Assembly (NCBI GenBank): GCA_035263105.1
Contig: DATFRO010000061.1
Coordinates: 52,310-116,309, forward strand
Direction: 5' to 3'
Origin: DATBVX01 sp035263105
Lineage (GTDB): Bacteria; Pseudomonadota; Gammaproteobacteria; Steroidobacterales; Steroidobacteraceae
Length of the DNA: 64,000 nt
Shown here piece by piece: positions 24,957 to 33,532 of this stretch. Position 1 is the first letter of the stretch. Every line of letters begins with the position of its first letter. The notes under the pieces are model-generated. The model was not told the origin of the DNA and did not search any database. It worked only from the letters and a program-made list of their open reading frames with translations. Both the position numbers and the translations under genes were made by a program.

Positions 24957-26039
24957 ATGTCGCGAACCGAGACAAGGAAGCCCCGTCAACACATCCGCTA
25001 CGTGACGGCATCTGACGGCGCGCGCCTGGCGTGGGCGGAATCGGGGCAGGGAGCCACGATTATCAAGGCGGCCAATTGGCTCACCCACCTGGAATACGAA
25101 TGGGAGAGCCCCGTCTGGCAGCACTGGCTGCAATTCTTTTCCGCGCAGGGCCGCTTAGTCCGCTACGACGACCGCGGCAGTGGCATGAGCGAGTGGCGCG
25201 ACACGCCTCTCACGCTCGAACGCTGGACGGAAGATCTTGACGCGGTCATCGAAGCTGCCCGCCCCGAAGGCCCCGTCACGCTTCTCGGTATCTCGCAGGG
25301 CGCCACCACATGTATCGGTTATGCGATCCGGCATCCGGAGCGCGTTGCCCGGCTGGTCCTGTACGGCAGCTACGCGCGTGGCGTCTTCCGGCGAGATGAC
25401 CCCGAGGCGGAAGCGGCTTTCCGGGCCATGATCGATTTGGCGCGCGTCGCGTGGGCGCGGGACAACCCGACGTTCCGCCAGGTCTTCACGTCACGATTCA
25501 TTCCTGACGCGAGTCCGCAGCAACTGCAGTGGTTCAACGATCTCTGCCTCAAGGCCGCGCCGGGCGAAATCGTTGCGAGCCTGCTCAGCGCTCGCGCGGT
25601 CCTCGACGTGCAGGCCTCGCTTGGCGATGTGCGCGTGCCGACGCTGGTCCTGCACGCTCGCGGTGACCAGGTCGTACCGATCGCCGAAGGGCGCATCCTG
25701 GCGAGCGGCATCGCCGGCGCCGAATTCGTCGAGCTCGATTCCCGCAATCACATCCTGCTCGGGCACGAAGCGGCGTGGCAGCGCTTTCAGGATGCGGTGC
25801 GCGCCTTTCTCTTCGCCGGGCAGGCGCTGCCCGATGGCGTGTTCGCCGCCTTGTCCGTGCGGGAGCGTGAGGTGCTGGCACTGATGGGGCAGGGCCTCAG
25901 CAACATAGATATCGCCGAGCGGCTGAAAATCAGCGAGAAGACCGTTCGCAATCACACGTCCAACCTGTTCGACAAGCTCGGCGTATGGTCCCGTGCGCAG
26001 GCGATCGTGTTCGCCCGCGACCACGGCTTTCGCGGCTGA
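24957..26039 (+). CDS. Alpha/beta-hydrolase fused to a LuxR-type DNA-binding domain
   Basis: A 360-residue two-part protein. Residues about 10-280 are an alpha/beta hydrolase: RYDDRGSGMSEW, the nucleophile elbow GISQGA, the late Asp in HARGDQVVP and a His in SRNHILLGH. Residues about 290-355 are a LuxR/GerE helix-turn-helix (LSVREREVLALMGQGLSNIDIAERLKIS..TVRNHTSNLFDKLGV, quoted in parts). It is probably a one-component regulator in which a hydrolase-fold domain senses or cleaves a small ligand. An inverted TTTGTC/GACAAA pair (24905-24910 and 24944-24949) lies in its promoter gap. Divergent orientation suggests control of the mddA-like gene. Confidence 0.85.
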   Translation: MSRTETRKPRQHIRYVTASDGARLAWAESGQGATIIKAANWLTHLEYEWESPVWQHWLQFFSAQGRLVRYDDRGSGMSEWRDTPLTLERWTEDLDAVIEAARPEGPVTLLGISQGATTCIGYAIRHPERVARLVLYGSYARGVFRRDDPEAEAAFRAMIDLARVAWARDNPTFRQVFTSRFIPDASPQQLQWFNDLCLKAAPGEIVASLLSARAVLDVQASLGDVRVPTLVLHARGDQVVPIAEGRILASGIAGAEFVELDSRNHILLGHEAAWQRFQDAVRAFLFAGQALPDGVFAALSVREREVLALMGQGLSNIDIAERLKISEKTVRNHTSNLFDKLGVWSRAQAIVFARDHGFRG

Positions 26040-26073
26040 CCAAGACACAAACTGATCGTGGCGGGCAATCACA

Positions 26074-27408
26074 ATGCGTCCTGTCGATGTCATCGACCCG
26101 GAATTCTTCGCACCTGATGAGCCGCTCACCGACCGGCTGCCGCTGCTCGATGCGTGGCTGGAGCGCCCGGAGTTGCCCAACGAGCCGCTGGCGGGCTACG
26201 GCGCCCTCCTGGTCCAACACCAGCTCAGCAACCAGATTCCCATGTTGCATGCGCTGTTGTCCCTGGGACTGAGCCCCAGCGACATCTGGTGGCTCGATAT
26301 TCCCTACACCTCGCACGTCCTGGTACGCGACTACGCTCACGAGCGGCTGGGAATTCCGCGGAGCCAGCTCGTCGAGTCCCGCTTCAGGATTCTTGAGCCG
26401 TACGCGTCCTACCAGCACGCCAGGGTCATCGAAATCCTGCATGCCATCGCGGAGCGCAAGCCCGCGAAGCTGCTCGTGCTCGATGATGGCGCGTACGTTC
26501 TCGAGGGGCTCGCCTCGTTGGCGAGGCATCGCTGGCCGGAGCGGCTCACCATCGTCGAGCAGACGACGCGCGGCTTCATCAAGCTGCGCGAAAGCGCCGC
26601 GCTGCGCAACGCCGCGCGTGAGCTGCCGCTGATCGACGTGGCACGTTCCGCCCCGAAGCGCGCCCTGGAGCCGCCCTTCATCGCGATGGCGGTCTGCGCC
26701 GCGCTGCAGCCGCACCTGGAGAAACATTTCGGCGCGGGTTTCTCCGGTAACTGCCTGGTGCTGGGTTACGGTGCGATCGGCGAGCAGGTGGCGACCTTCG
26801 TGCGACGTCACTTTCGCCTGCCGGACAGCCGCGTGTACGTACACGACCCGGATCTCAAGGCGGCAGCGCTCGCGCGCCAGCGCAGGTTCCCGGCCTGGGA
26901 TCGCGAAGAACTCGATACGCGCTTTCAACTCGTCATCGGCTGCTCAGGCGAAGCCTCGTTCAAGGTCGGAGACTCCACCTATCTCGACGACGGGGCCATT
27001 CTCGTCAGCGCGTCCTCCGGCGCGGTTGAGCTTTCACGCCAGGATTTCCTCGAGCTCGCCGACGCCAGCCCGAGCGACGACATCAAGATCGCGCGCGACG
27101 CCCTGGATGAGACCAACATCCACAGCGACCTGTCGATCCACCTCGTGGATCGCACGGTCACGTTCATCAACGGCGGCTTTCCCGTCAACTTCAACGGCCG
27201 CCTCACGGTCTGCCCGACGCGCTACATCCAGCCCACACCCACGATGATGGTGGCCGCGGCGGTGCAGGCCGCGCAGGCTCTGGATTCTGGCCGGCATGGA
27301 ATCGTGGCTTTCGATCCCGGGTTCTACGACTGGGCGCACCCTCGTTTTCGCGCGCTCCTCGGTGAGCGCGCGCACTGGCTGGAGCCAGTGCCCGAGGAAG
27401 CGTGGTGA
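26074..27408 (+). CDS. S-adenosylhomocysteine-hydrolase-like NAD-binding protein
   Basis: A 444-residue protein with the layout of SAH hydrolase but weakly conserved. I read LVLDDGAYVLEG as the counterpart of the SAHH LDDGGD site, VEQTTRGF as EETTTG, VLGYGAIGEQVA as the NAD-binding GYGDVGKG loop, VIGCSGEASF as the TGN region and INGGFPVNFNG as the AEGRLVNL strand. The C-terminal Tyr-containing tail and the Lys/Asp pair of true SAHH are not evident, so it may bind NAD and a nucleoside without doing the normal reaction. It follows the hydrolase-LuxR gene by 34 bases. True SAHH would recycle the SAH made by methyltransferases; that link is speculation here. Confidence 0.6.
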   Translation: MRPVDVIDPEFFAPDEPLTDRLPLLDAWLERPELPNEPLAGYGALLVQHQLSNQIPMLHALLSLGLSPSDIWWLDIPYTSHVLVRDYAHERLGIPRSQLVESRFRILEPYASYQHARVIEILHAIAERKPAKLLVLDDGAYVLEGLASLARHRWPERLTIVEQTTRGFIKLRESAALRNAARELPLIDVARSAPKRALEPPFIAMAVCAALQPHLEKHFGAGFSGNCLVLGYGAIGEQVATFVRRHFRLPDSRVYVHDPDLKAAALARQRRFPAWDREELDTRFQLVIGCSGEASFKVGDSTYLDDGAILVSASSGAVELSRQDFLELADASPSDDIKIARDALDETNIHSDLSIHLVDRTVTFINGGFPVNFNGRLTVCPTRYIQPTPTMMVAAAVQAAQALDSGRHGIVAFDPGFYDWAHPRFRALLGERAHWLEPVPEEAW

Positions 27409-27442
27409 ACGGTGTTCGGCGGCGTCTGACAGGAGGTTTGCA

Positions 27443-28198
27443 ATGGCACTCGATTTCGACGTGACGAAACAATCGCAGTCGGTGAGCGATGGCGTTTCTG
27501 ATCTCGACAGAGCCTACAAGCAGATCCGTGACGCGATCCTTCTGGGCATACCGGGTACCAAACCGACGTGCATCGGAGCGGTATTCCCGGGACAGCTCGG
27601 CATCACGGCCGAACCTCGGCAAGTCGGAGCGGCGAAGGTCACAAGCCGCTACCAGTGCAGTCGGACCAAGCGCTGGTACCAGAGCAAGAAGGAATGCGAA
27701 AAGAACTGCAAGCCAAAGTCCACAAAGAAGAAGCCGGCAGCGGGCCCAATAACCGACCTGCTCGCGCGACTCGCACCGTCGTCGGGCTGCACAGGCAACG
27801 TCAAGGTCAAGATCAAGTTCCGCGTGGAGCGCAAGTACAAACTGACCGTGCGCATGGTCGTAATGGAATGGCTCGTCAGGATCGGCAAACCTGAGGCGCG
27901 CAAGCTCGTCAGGTCGTGGAACGACGGCATCGTCGAACACGAGTACCAGCATGCCGATGACATTCGCGACGTGGCTACCCGCACGCTGCCTGAGTTCATG
28001 AAGTATGAAATCACGGGTGAAGGCGACTCGGAGGCGGCCGCGCGCGCGAATGCCAAGACGAACCTGGAAGATGAGATCGAAGACGATAACTCGCATATCG
28101 AGCGCATTTTTCGCAACGCGATAGAGCGCCGGGCGGGCGCGCTGGATATCCTCAAGGAGGGAAGCCTGCCGTTGCCTGCACTCAGCGATTTGCGATGA
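27443..28198 (+). CDS. Unrecognised protein with an HExxH motif, possibly a metalloprotease
   Basis: A 251-residue protein. Its C-terminal half contains VEHEYQHADDIRDVA, an HExxH zinc-site motif on a helix, and a long acidic helix afterwards, recalling DUF922-type predicted zinc proteases. The middle carries a compact cysteine-rich segment with four cysteines in about 50 residues (YQC, KEC, KNC and SGC) and a basic Lys-rich linker. There is no signal peptide. AGGAGG precedes ATG 27443 at a good distance; a longer frame from 27296 overlaps the previous gene and is rejected. Function unknown; protease activity is inferred from one motif. Confidence 0.6.
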   Translation: MALDFDVTKQSQSVSDGVSDLDRAYKQIRDAILLGIPGTKPTCIGAVFPGQLGITAEPRQVGAAKVTSRYQCSRTKRWYQSKKECEKNCKPKSTKKKPAAGPITDLLARLAPSSGCTGNVKVKIKFRVERKYKLTVRMVVMEWLVRIGKPEARKLVRSWNDGIVEHEYQHADDIRDVATRTLPEFMKYEITGEGDSEAAARANAKTNLEDEIEDDNSHIERIFRNAIERRAGALDILKEGSLPLPALSDLR

Positions 28199-28246
28199 GC
28201 CGCCTGCCGGTGCCGGGCTCCGGTGCAGCCTGTTAGGCTCATCGCC

Positions 28247-29218
28247 ATGTCGCAGGTCTCCGGAAAGCTGACCGTATACGTGGCACTCGCGAGCAATCTC
28301 GCGATCGCGGTGACCAAGTTCGTGGCCGCTGCCATCACCGGCAGCTCCGCGATGCTCAGCGAAGGCGTCCATTCCCTGGTCGATACGATCAACGAATTGC
28401 TGTTGCTCTACGGGATACGGCGCGCCGCGCGGCCCGCCGATATCAATCATCCCTTCGGACACGGACGCGAGCTCTATTTCTGGAGCTTCATCGTTGCCCT
28501 GCTGGTGCTCATCCTCGGCGCGGCAGTCGCTGCGTACCAGGGCGTCACCCACATCCTGTATCCGGCGCCGATCCGCAGTCCGCTGGTGAACTACGTCGTG
28601 CTGGCGGCGTCCTTCGTGTTCGAAGGGTCTTCGTGGTGGGTCGGGCTGAAGGCGTTCCGCGCGAGCCAGGGAGGACAGGGATTCTTCCAGGCGTTTCGCA
28701 ACAGCAAGGATCCAACCACTTTCACGGTGCTCTTCGAAGACACCGCCGCGCTTCTCGGTCTGCTGATCGCAGCGGCGGGAATCGCGGGCGCGCAGCTCTG
28801 GAAGGCGCCCTGGCTCGACGGACTCGCCTCGATCGGCATCGCGCTGGTGCTGCTGGCCTCATCGCTCCTGCTGGCACGCGAAACCAAGGACCTGCTCATC
28901 GGCGAGCCGGCACGTCCTCACCTGCGGGATGCAATCCTGCGCATTGCGGCCGAGGATCACGACGTCAAGCGCGCCAACGGCGTGCTCACCGTGCAGCTGG
29001 GGCCCAATCACATCGTGGCGGCGCTCAGTATCGAGTTCCAGGAGCAGCTCACCACGATCGAGATCGAACGTTGCGTCGATCGCATCGAAGCGGCCATCAA
29101 GGGTTTCCAGCCCGACATCAACACGCTCTTCGTCAAGCCGCAGAATGCCGAGACCTGGCGCACTCGCGCCGCGCGCCTCGCGAGGGATCCTTCAGAAGCT
29201 TCCGACTACGACGCGTGA
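28247..29218 (+). CDS. Cation diffusion facilitator family transporter
   Basis: A 323-residue CDF (SLC30-like) exporter. The opening helix has SSAMLSEGVHSLVDTINE with the paired Ser/Glu/His/Asp typical of the SLC30A9-like branch; the HPFGHGRELYFWSF motif and the second metal site FEDTAALLG follow. Six hydrophobic segments are followed by a cytoplasmic domain of about 100 residues. It probably exports Zn2+, Co2+ or Mn2+ by proton antiport; the metal cannot be assigned. ATG 28247 is chosen over 28223. Its 3' end overlaps the convergent histidine kinase by 27 bases. Confidence 0.88.
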   Translation: MSQVSGKLTVYVALASNLAIAVTKFVAAAITGSSAMLSEGVHSLVDTINELLLLYGIRRAARPADINHPFGHGRELYFWSFIVALLVLILGAAVAAYQGVTHILYPAPIRSPLVNYVVLAASFVFEGSSWWVGLKAFRASQGGQGFFQAFRNSKDPTTFTVLFEDTAALLGLLIAAAGIAGAQLWKAPWLDGLASIGIALVLLASSLLLARETKDLLIGEPARPHLRDAILRIAAEDHDVKRANGVLTVQLGPNHIVAALSIEFQEQLTTIEIERCVDRIEAAIKGFQPDINTLFVKPQNAETWRTRAARLARDPSEASDYDA

Positions 29219-31468
29219 GTCGATCTTGTCGGGGGGCGCGGCATTCAGGACTGTCACCACGGACTGCAGGCCGACCGGCTTGGTGAGGTGATGATCGAAC
29301 CCGGCCGCGTGAGCACGCGCCCGGTCGCTGTCCTGCCCCCACCCCGTGATGGCGGCCAGCACGAAGCGATCTCCGCCTGGCAGCGAGCGAAGCTGCCGCG
29401 CCAGCTCGTAGCCGTCGACGTTCGGCATGCCGATGTCGAGCAGCAGGATCTCGGGTGAGAAGGTTCGCAGGCTGGCGAGCGCTGCTGGCGCACTGTGCGC
29501 CACGCGCACCTCGTTGCCCATCGACTCGAGCGCGGTGCACAGGGTCTTCGCCGCATCCTCGTTGTCATCGACGATGAGCACGCGCCGCGGGATGACAACC
29601 GGCGCGAGATCCGTACTCGTGCCCGGGTTCGGCAGGTTCGTCCACGTGGCGAGCGGCAGGCGAATGGTGAACGTGCTGCCGCAGCCCAGGCCACGACTCT
29701 CGGCCGCAATCGAACCTCCGTGAAGCCCGATCAGTCGGCGAGCGAGGGCCAGGCCGATCCCGAGTCCGCCCGCGCCCCGCCGCGCGTGATGCTCGGGCAC
29801 CTGGCTGAACATGTCGAATACCTGTTCGAGATGCGCGGGCGGAATGCCGAAACCGGTGTCTTCGATTCGTACGATCGCCTCGCCCGCCTCCACCTGTGAG
29901 CGCAAGCGAATCGTGCCGCGAGCGTTCATGTACTTGGCGGCATTGCTCAGCACGTTCGCCAGCACCTGCGTCAGGCGGTGCAGATCACCATTGATGGGCA
30001 ACGGCTCCCCGGCATGCTCGACGCGCAGCTGGTGCTGGTGCTGCTCGATGAGTGGCTTGACCAGTTCGAGCGCGGCTTCGATGGCAACCCGCAGGTCGAG
30101 CGGCGCGCGTCGCAGGTCGATCTTGCCGCGCGTCACGCGCGACAGGTCGAGCAGGTCATCCACGAGCCGCACCAGGTGCGACAGCTGCCGCCCCATCATG
30201 GAATGAATGCTGCCGACGAGCTCCGGCGTGTTGGCGGCACGCTGCAGCAGCTCGAGCCCGGTGCTGAGCGGCGCCAGCGGATTCCTGAGCTCGTGGCTCA
30301 GCATGGCGAGGAATTCGTCCTTGCGATGATTCACTTCGCGCAACGCCTGGTCGGTCCGCATGCGCTCCAGCAGATTGGTCGCCAGCCGCGCGAGAACATC
30401 GAACAGTCGCAGATCGTCGTCAGAGGGCTCGTGCGGTTCCCGCCAGTGCGTCGAGAGGATCCCGACCAGCTGGCCTTCGCGGGAAATCAACGGCGTCGAT
30501 TGCACCGAGCGAATTTCCGAGCGTCGGTACTCGCGCAGATCTTCCGTGCCCGCGAGCATCGGGCTTTGCTCGATATCGGCAACGACGACTCGCTGCCCGG
30601 TGCGCAACGCCGCGCCGCACGAGGAACCTGAGTCGGCCGTCACGCGCTGCCAGAACCGGGCAGACTCCGGATGAAAGCCTCTCCAGGCGAGCAGCAGCAG
30701 ATCGTTCCCTTCGCCCTGGAGCATCTGCATGCTCGCGAAGTCCGAGTGCATCATGGTCGCGGCGGCATCCAGGATCTGCTCGTAGAGGGCGCGGACGTCC
30801 CGCTCGTGAACCATGCTGGCGCTGATCCCGCGCAGCAGGTGCGACCCGGCGACTTCCTTGGCGAGTGTTTCCCTGGCGTGCGCATCCTGTCGGACGACCT
30901 GGTACGCGACCGCCGCGAATTCGCTCAGGCTCGCGAGCAGCCGCAGATCTTCCCGGTCGAAGCGCCGGCTTTCGTCGTGTGCGATGACCCAGACGGTTCC
31001 CACTTTCCTGCCGGCGACCTGGAAGGGCACGAGCAGGACTTCGGCGAGTGGCGGCACACCGGTCCCGGAAAAGAAGCCGTTGAAATGTCTTTCCGGGTAC
31101 GACATGAGCAAGGGAACGTTGTGATCGAGCACCGTGCCGCAGGGACTCGCTTCGCGCGGCATCGATTGGCCGCGAAACGCCGACCATCTTCCCGCCGCGG
31201 CGTGCCAACGGCAGATCCGGCGGCCGTGCTCCTCCTCCGCGATACTGATGGCAGCCGAGTGCGCCTTGCACAGACGCAACGCGGTTTCGGCAATCTCCTG
31301 CAGAACGGTTGCGCCAGAATCCTTCAACGCCTTGATCAAGCCGACCAGCGCTGCGCTTTCACTCTTGAAATCCGCAGCGCGTTCCGGACGACATTCGAGC
31401 TCGCGCGTGACGAGCACGGTTTCCAACGCGACGGGGGGAACGAGTGAAGAGCCGGCGGTAGCAGACAT
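29192..31468 (-). CDS. Hybrid sensor histidine kinase (GAF-GAF-HisKA-HATPase-REC)
   Basis: A 758-residue cytoplasmic hybrid kinase with no transmembrane helix. Two GAF domains (about 45-200 and 215-370) are followed by HisKA with the phospho-acceptor His392 in SHELRNPLAPL, a HATPase_c domain with N box (LANVLSNAAKY), G1 DTGFGIPP and G2 GLGIGLAL, and a receiver domain with phospho-acceptor Asp678 (LLLDIGMP) and a conserved Lys in TKPVG. Such proteins sense a soluble ligand and autophosphorylate then pass phosphate to their own receiver. No response regulator is adjacent, so the output is unknown. The longer frame from 32140 overlaps the divergent gene and is not used. Confidence 0.9.
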   Translation of the reverse strand: MSATAGSSLVPPVALETVLVTRELECRPERAADFKSESAALVGLIKALKDSGATVLQEIAETALRLCKAHSAAISIAEEEHGRRICRWHAAAGRWSAFRGQSMPREASPCGTVLDHNVPLLMSYPERHFNGFFSGTGVPPLAEVLLVPFQVAGRKVGTVWVIAHDESRRFDREDLRLLASLSEFAAVAYQVVRQDAHARETLAKEVAGSHLLRGISASMVHERDVRALYEQILDAAATMMHSDFASMQMLQGEGNDLLLLAWRGFHPESARFWQRVTADSGSSCGAALRTGQRVVVADIEQSPMLAGTEDLREYRRSEIRSVQSTPLISREGQLVGILSTHWREPHEPSDDDLRLFDVLARLATNLLERMRTDQALREVNHRKDEFLAMLSHELRNPLAPLSTGLELLQRAANTPELVGSIHSMMGRQLSHLVRLVDDLLDLSRVTRGKIDLRRAPLDLRVAIEAALELVKPLIEQHQHQLRVEHAGEPLPINGDLHRLTQVLANVLSNAAKYMNARGTIRLRSQVEAGEAIVRIEDTGFGIPPAHLEQVFDMFSQVPEHHARRGAGGLGIGLALARRLIGLHGGSIAAESRGLGCGSTFTIRLPLATWTNLPNPGTSTDLAPVVIPRRVLIVDDNEDAAKTLCTALESMGNEVRVAHSAPAALASLRTFSPEILLLDIGMPNVDGYELARQLRSLPGGDRFVLAAITGWGQDSDRARAHAAGFDHHLTKPVGLQSVVTVLNAAPPDKIDSRVVVGSF

Positions 31469-31597
31469 GAGCGATTGGATTTCGAAGGTGCCCCGAGTAT
31501 AGGCTCGGCGTTGCGCCGCGTGCGACCCATCTTCGCGGCGACAGCTGTTGAACAAAGTACAAGTAAATTCGCCATCAACAGAGCAGTAAAAATAACA

Positions 31598-32536
31598 ATG
31601 AAAGCACCGCGACTCGCCGCGCTTGGACTGCTCGTGCTGCTCGCGCCGCTGCGGGTGAGCGCGCAGGACGAGACGCAATCCATCCGCGCCAAGCAGGACG
31701 CGCTCTGGAATCGAGCGCAGGACTCCATCCGCAGTGTCGTGCAGAAGACGGACGCGGTCGTCGGCGTCGCGATTCTCGATCTCACCGACCAGCGCTCGTT
31801 CTTCCTGAACGCCGACGCCACGTATCCGACTGCAAGCACCATCAAGCTCGCGGTACTCGCGGAGCTCTACCGGCAGAACGAGCGTGCGGAGTCGGGCGGC
31901 GCAGGCGCGAAGCTGGACGATCTCTACACGCTCGATGCGAAGGATCGCGTTGGCGGCGACGGCGTGCTGCAAGCCATGACGCCGGGCGTCACGCGGCTCA
32001 CCAATCGCGACCTGGCCGCGCTGGTCGCGGGGTTGAGCGACAACATGGCGGCCAACGTCCTCATCGACCGCGTCGGCATGGACAACGTCAACACCTGGCT
32101 CGCGGGGTTGGGTCTCAAGGAGACCCGGCTGCGGCGTCACATGATGGACGTCGCGGCGGCTCGTGAAGGGCGCGAAAACACGGCAACTCCGCGCGAGCTC
32201 GTGACGCTTCTGAAAAGCATCTACGACGGGAAAGTCTTCAGGAAGGCGACGACCGACGACTTCCTCAAGCTCCTCAGCGTCATCAAGAAGAGTTACATCC
32301 CGCGGCTTCTTCCCGCGGACCTGACGATCGCCAACAAGCCCGGTGACCTCGACGGCGTGCGCAACGATGCGGCCATCGTGTTCTGCCCGGGTCGGCCGTT
32401 CGCCATCGTCGTCATGGTCACGTTCGCGCGCGATGAGGTCGCGGCGGAGGACAGCATCGCGCTCATCGCACAGGCCGCCTGGAGTTACTTCGATCGCGTC
32501 GGGCGCAGCTCACCGCTCGGCCGCGTCATCAACTGA
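31598..32536 (+). CDS. Class A beta-lactamase-like exported protein without the deacylating Glu
   Basis: A 312-residue exported protein (signal peptide about 1-23, ending Val-Ser-Ala-Gln). The class A fold signatures are STIK at 80-83 and SDN at 147-149. In place of the omega-loop Glu166-x-x-x-Asn170 it reads RRHMMDVAAAREG, which has no equivalent glutamate, and the KTG motif is Lys247-Pro-Gly. It should acylate with a beta-lactam or peptide but hydrolyse slowly, so it may act as a DD-peptidase/esterase-like or binding protein. ATG 31598 is chosen; the frame is open further upstream but through a region without coding character. It is divergent from the histidine kinase. Confidence 0.8.
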   Translation: MKAPRLAALGLLVLLAPLRVSAQDETQSIRAKQDALWNRAQDSIRSVVQKTDAVVGVAILDLTDQRSFFLNADATYPTASTIKLAVLAELYRQNERAESGGAGAKLDDLYTLDAKDRVGGDGVLQAMTPGVTRLTNRDLAALVAGLSDNMAANVLIDRVGMDNVNTWLAGLGLKETRLRRHMMDVAAAREGRENTATPRELVTLLKSIYDGKVFRKATTDDFLKLLSVIKKSYIPRLLPADLTIANKPGDLDGVRNDAAIVFCPGRPFAIVVMVTFARDEVAAEDSIALIAQAAWSYFDRVGRSSPLGRVIN

Positions 32537-32584
32537 AGGAGTCCTGACCGGTAATGCGCAGGCGCGCCGAAATCCGGCGCCGCT

Positions 32585-33532
32585 TCAGGTTCGCGCGCCC
32601 TTCATCAGCGTCTGGCACGCGAGTTTCGCGATCTCGATGTCCTGGATGGCGAGGCCGGTCAGGTCGACGATGGAGATCTGGTCGTCGCGCGCGCGCCCGA
32701 GCGAGGGGTTGGCAATGACCTCCCCAAGCTCGACGAAGTCCTTCTCCTGTACGAGTCCCGCCTTCAAGGCGTGCACCGCATCGCCGTGATCGAAGCATTG
32801 CGACCGCGAGTCGACGACGCGGACTTGCGCTTTGCGGAACAGCTCGGCTTCAAGCTCCTGCTTGCCGGGCGCATCGGCGCCCACCGCCGTGATGTGGGTG
32901 CCGGGCCGGACATCGCTCGCCTTGAGCAACGCGGCGCGTGCGGCGGTCGTGGTCACGATCAGGTTGCAGCGCCGTGCGAGGTCCGCGACCGAACGCACCG
33001 GCTCGACCTCGAACCCTTCCACGCGGTAGACCTTGGCCTGGTCCGGATTGCGCGCCCAGATCAAGGCGCGACGACACGGCGTCACGTGTCGGAGCAGATC
33101 GAGCTGCAGGCGCGCCTGCACGCCGCCGCCGATGATGCCGATGGCTTCGATCGCGCGCGGCGCAAGATACTTCGCGGCCACCGCGCCGGCTGCGGCCGTG
33201 CGCAGGTCGGTCAGGCACGCCTCATCGAGCAGTGTCGCGATCGGCGCTCCGGTGCGCGCGCTCAACACGATCATCATGCCGTTGCCCGTGCCGAGCCCGA
33301 GCCGGGGATTGTCGTAAAAGCCGCTCGCGATCTTGATCACGAACGTGTCATCGCCGCGCCGATGCCCGTACTTGATGTGCAGGTCGCCGGGCGGGTCGTC
33401 GAACCTGAGGTAACCGACCGGCGGCGTCGCAACCTCGCCTCGCGAGTAGGCGACGAAGCCGCGCTCGAGGGCCGCGATGACTTCCTGCGGCACGACGGCT
33501 TTCTCGATCTCGGAGCGCGTGAAGATGCGCAT
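32585..33532 (-). CDS. Ornithine cyclodeaminase/mu-crystallin family protein
   Basis: A 315-residue NAD(P)-dependent family member: IKIASGFYDNP near the substrate site, TDLRTAAAGAVAAKYL, the Rossmann glycine motif GIIGGGVQARLQ and the late ADAPGKQELE motif. The family covers ornithine cyclodeaminase, alanine dehydrogenase, ketimine reductases and the EutC protein of ectoine utilisation. The start ATG shares one base with the stop of the upstream PLP dehydratase (TGATG), so the two work together. The pair resembles eutB-eutC, but no other ectoine genes are in the window, so I do not assign the pathway. Confidence 0.82.
   Translation of the reverse strand: MRIFTRSEIEKAVVPQEVIAALERGFVAYSRGEVATPPVGYLRFDDPPGDLHIKYGHRRGDDTFVIKIASGFYDNPRLGLGTGNGMMIVLSARTGAPIATLLDEACLTDLRTAAAGAVAAKYLAPRAIEAIGIIGGGVQARLQLDLLRHVTPCRRALIWARNPDQAKVYRVEGFEVEPVRSVADLARRCNLIVTTTAARAALLKASDVRPGTHITAVGADAPGKQELEAELFRKAQVRVVDSRSQCFDHGDAVHALKAGLVQEKDFVELGEVIANPSLGRARDDQISIVDLTGLAIQDIEIAKLACQTLMKGART

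Noticed and set aside
29192..29218. 27-base overlap of CDF transporter and histidine kinase 3' ends
   Set aside because: Convergent tail overlaps are common in compact genomes and need no special explanation.
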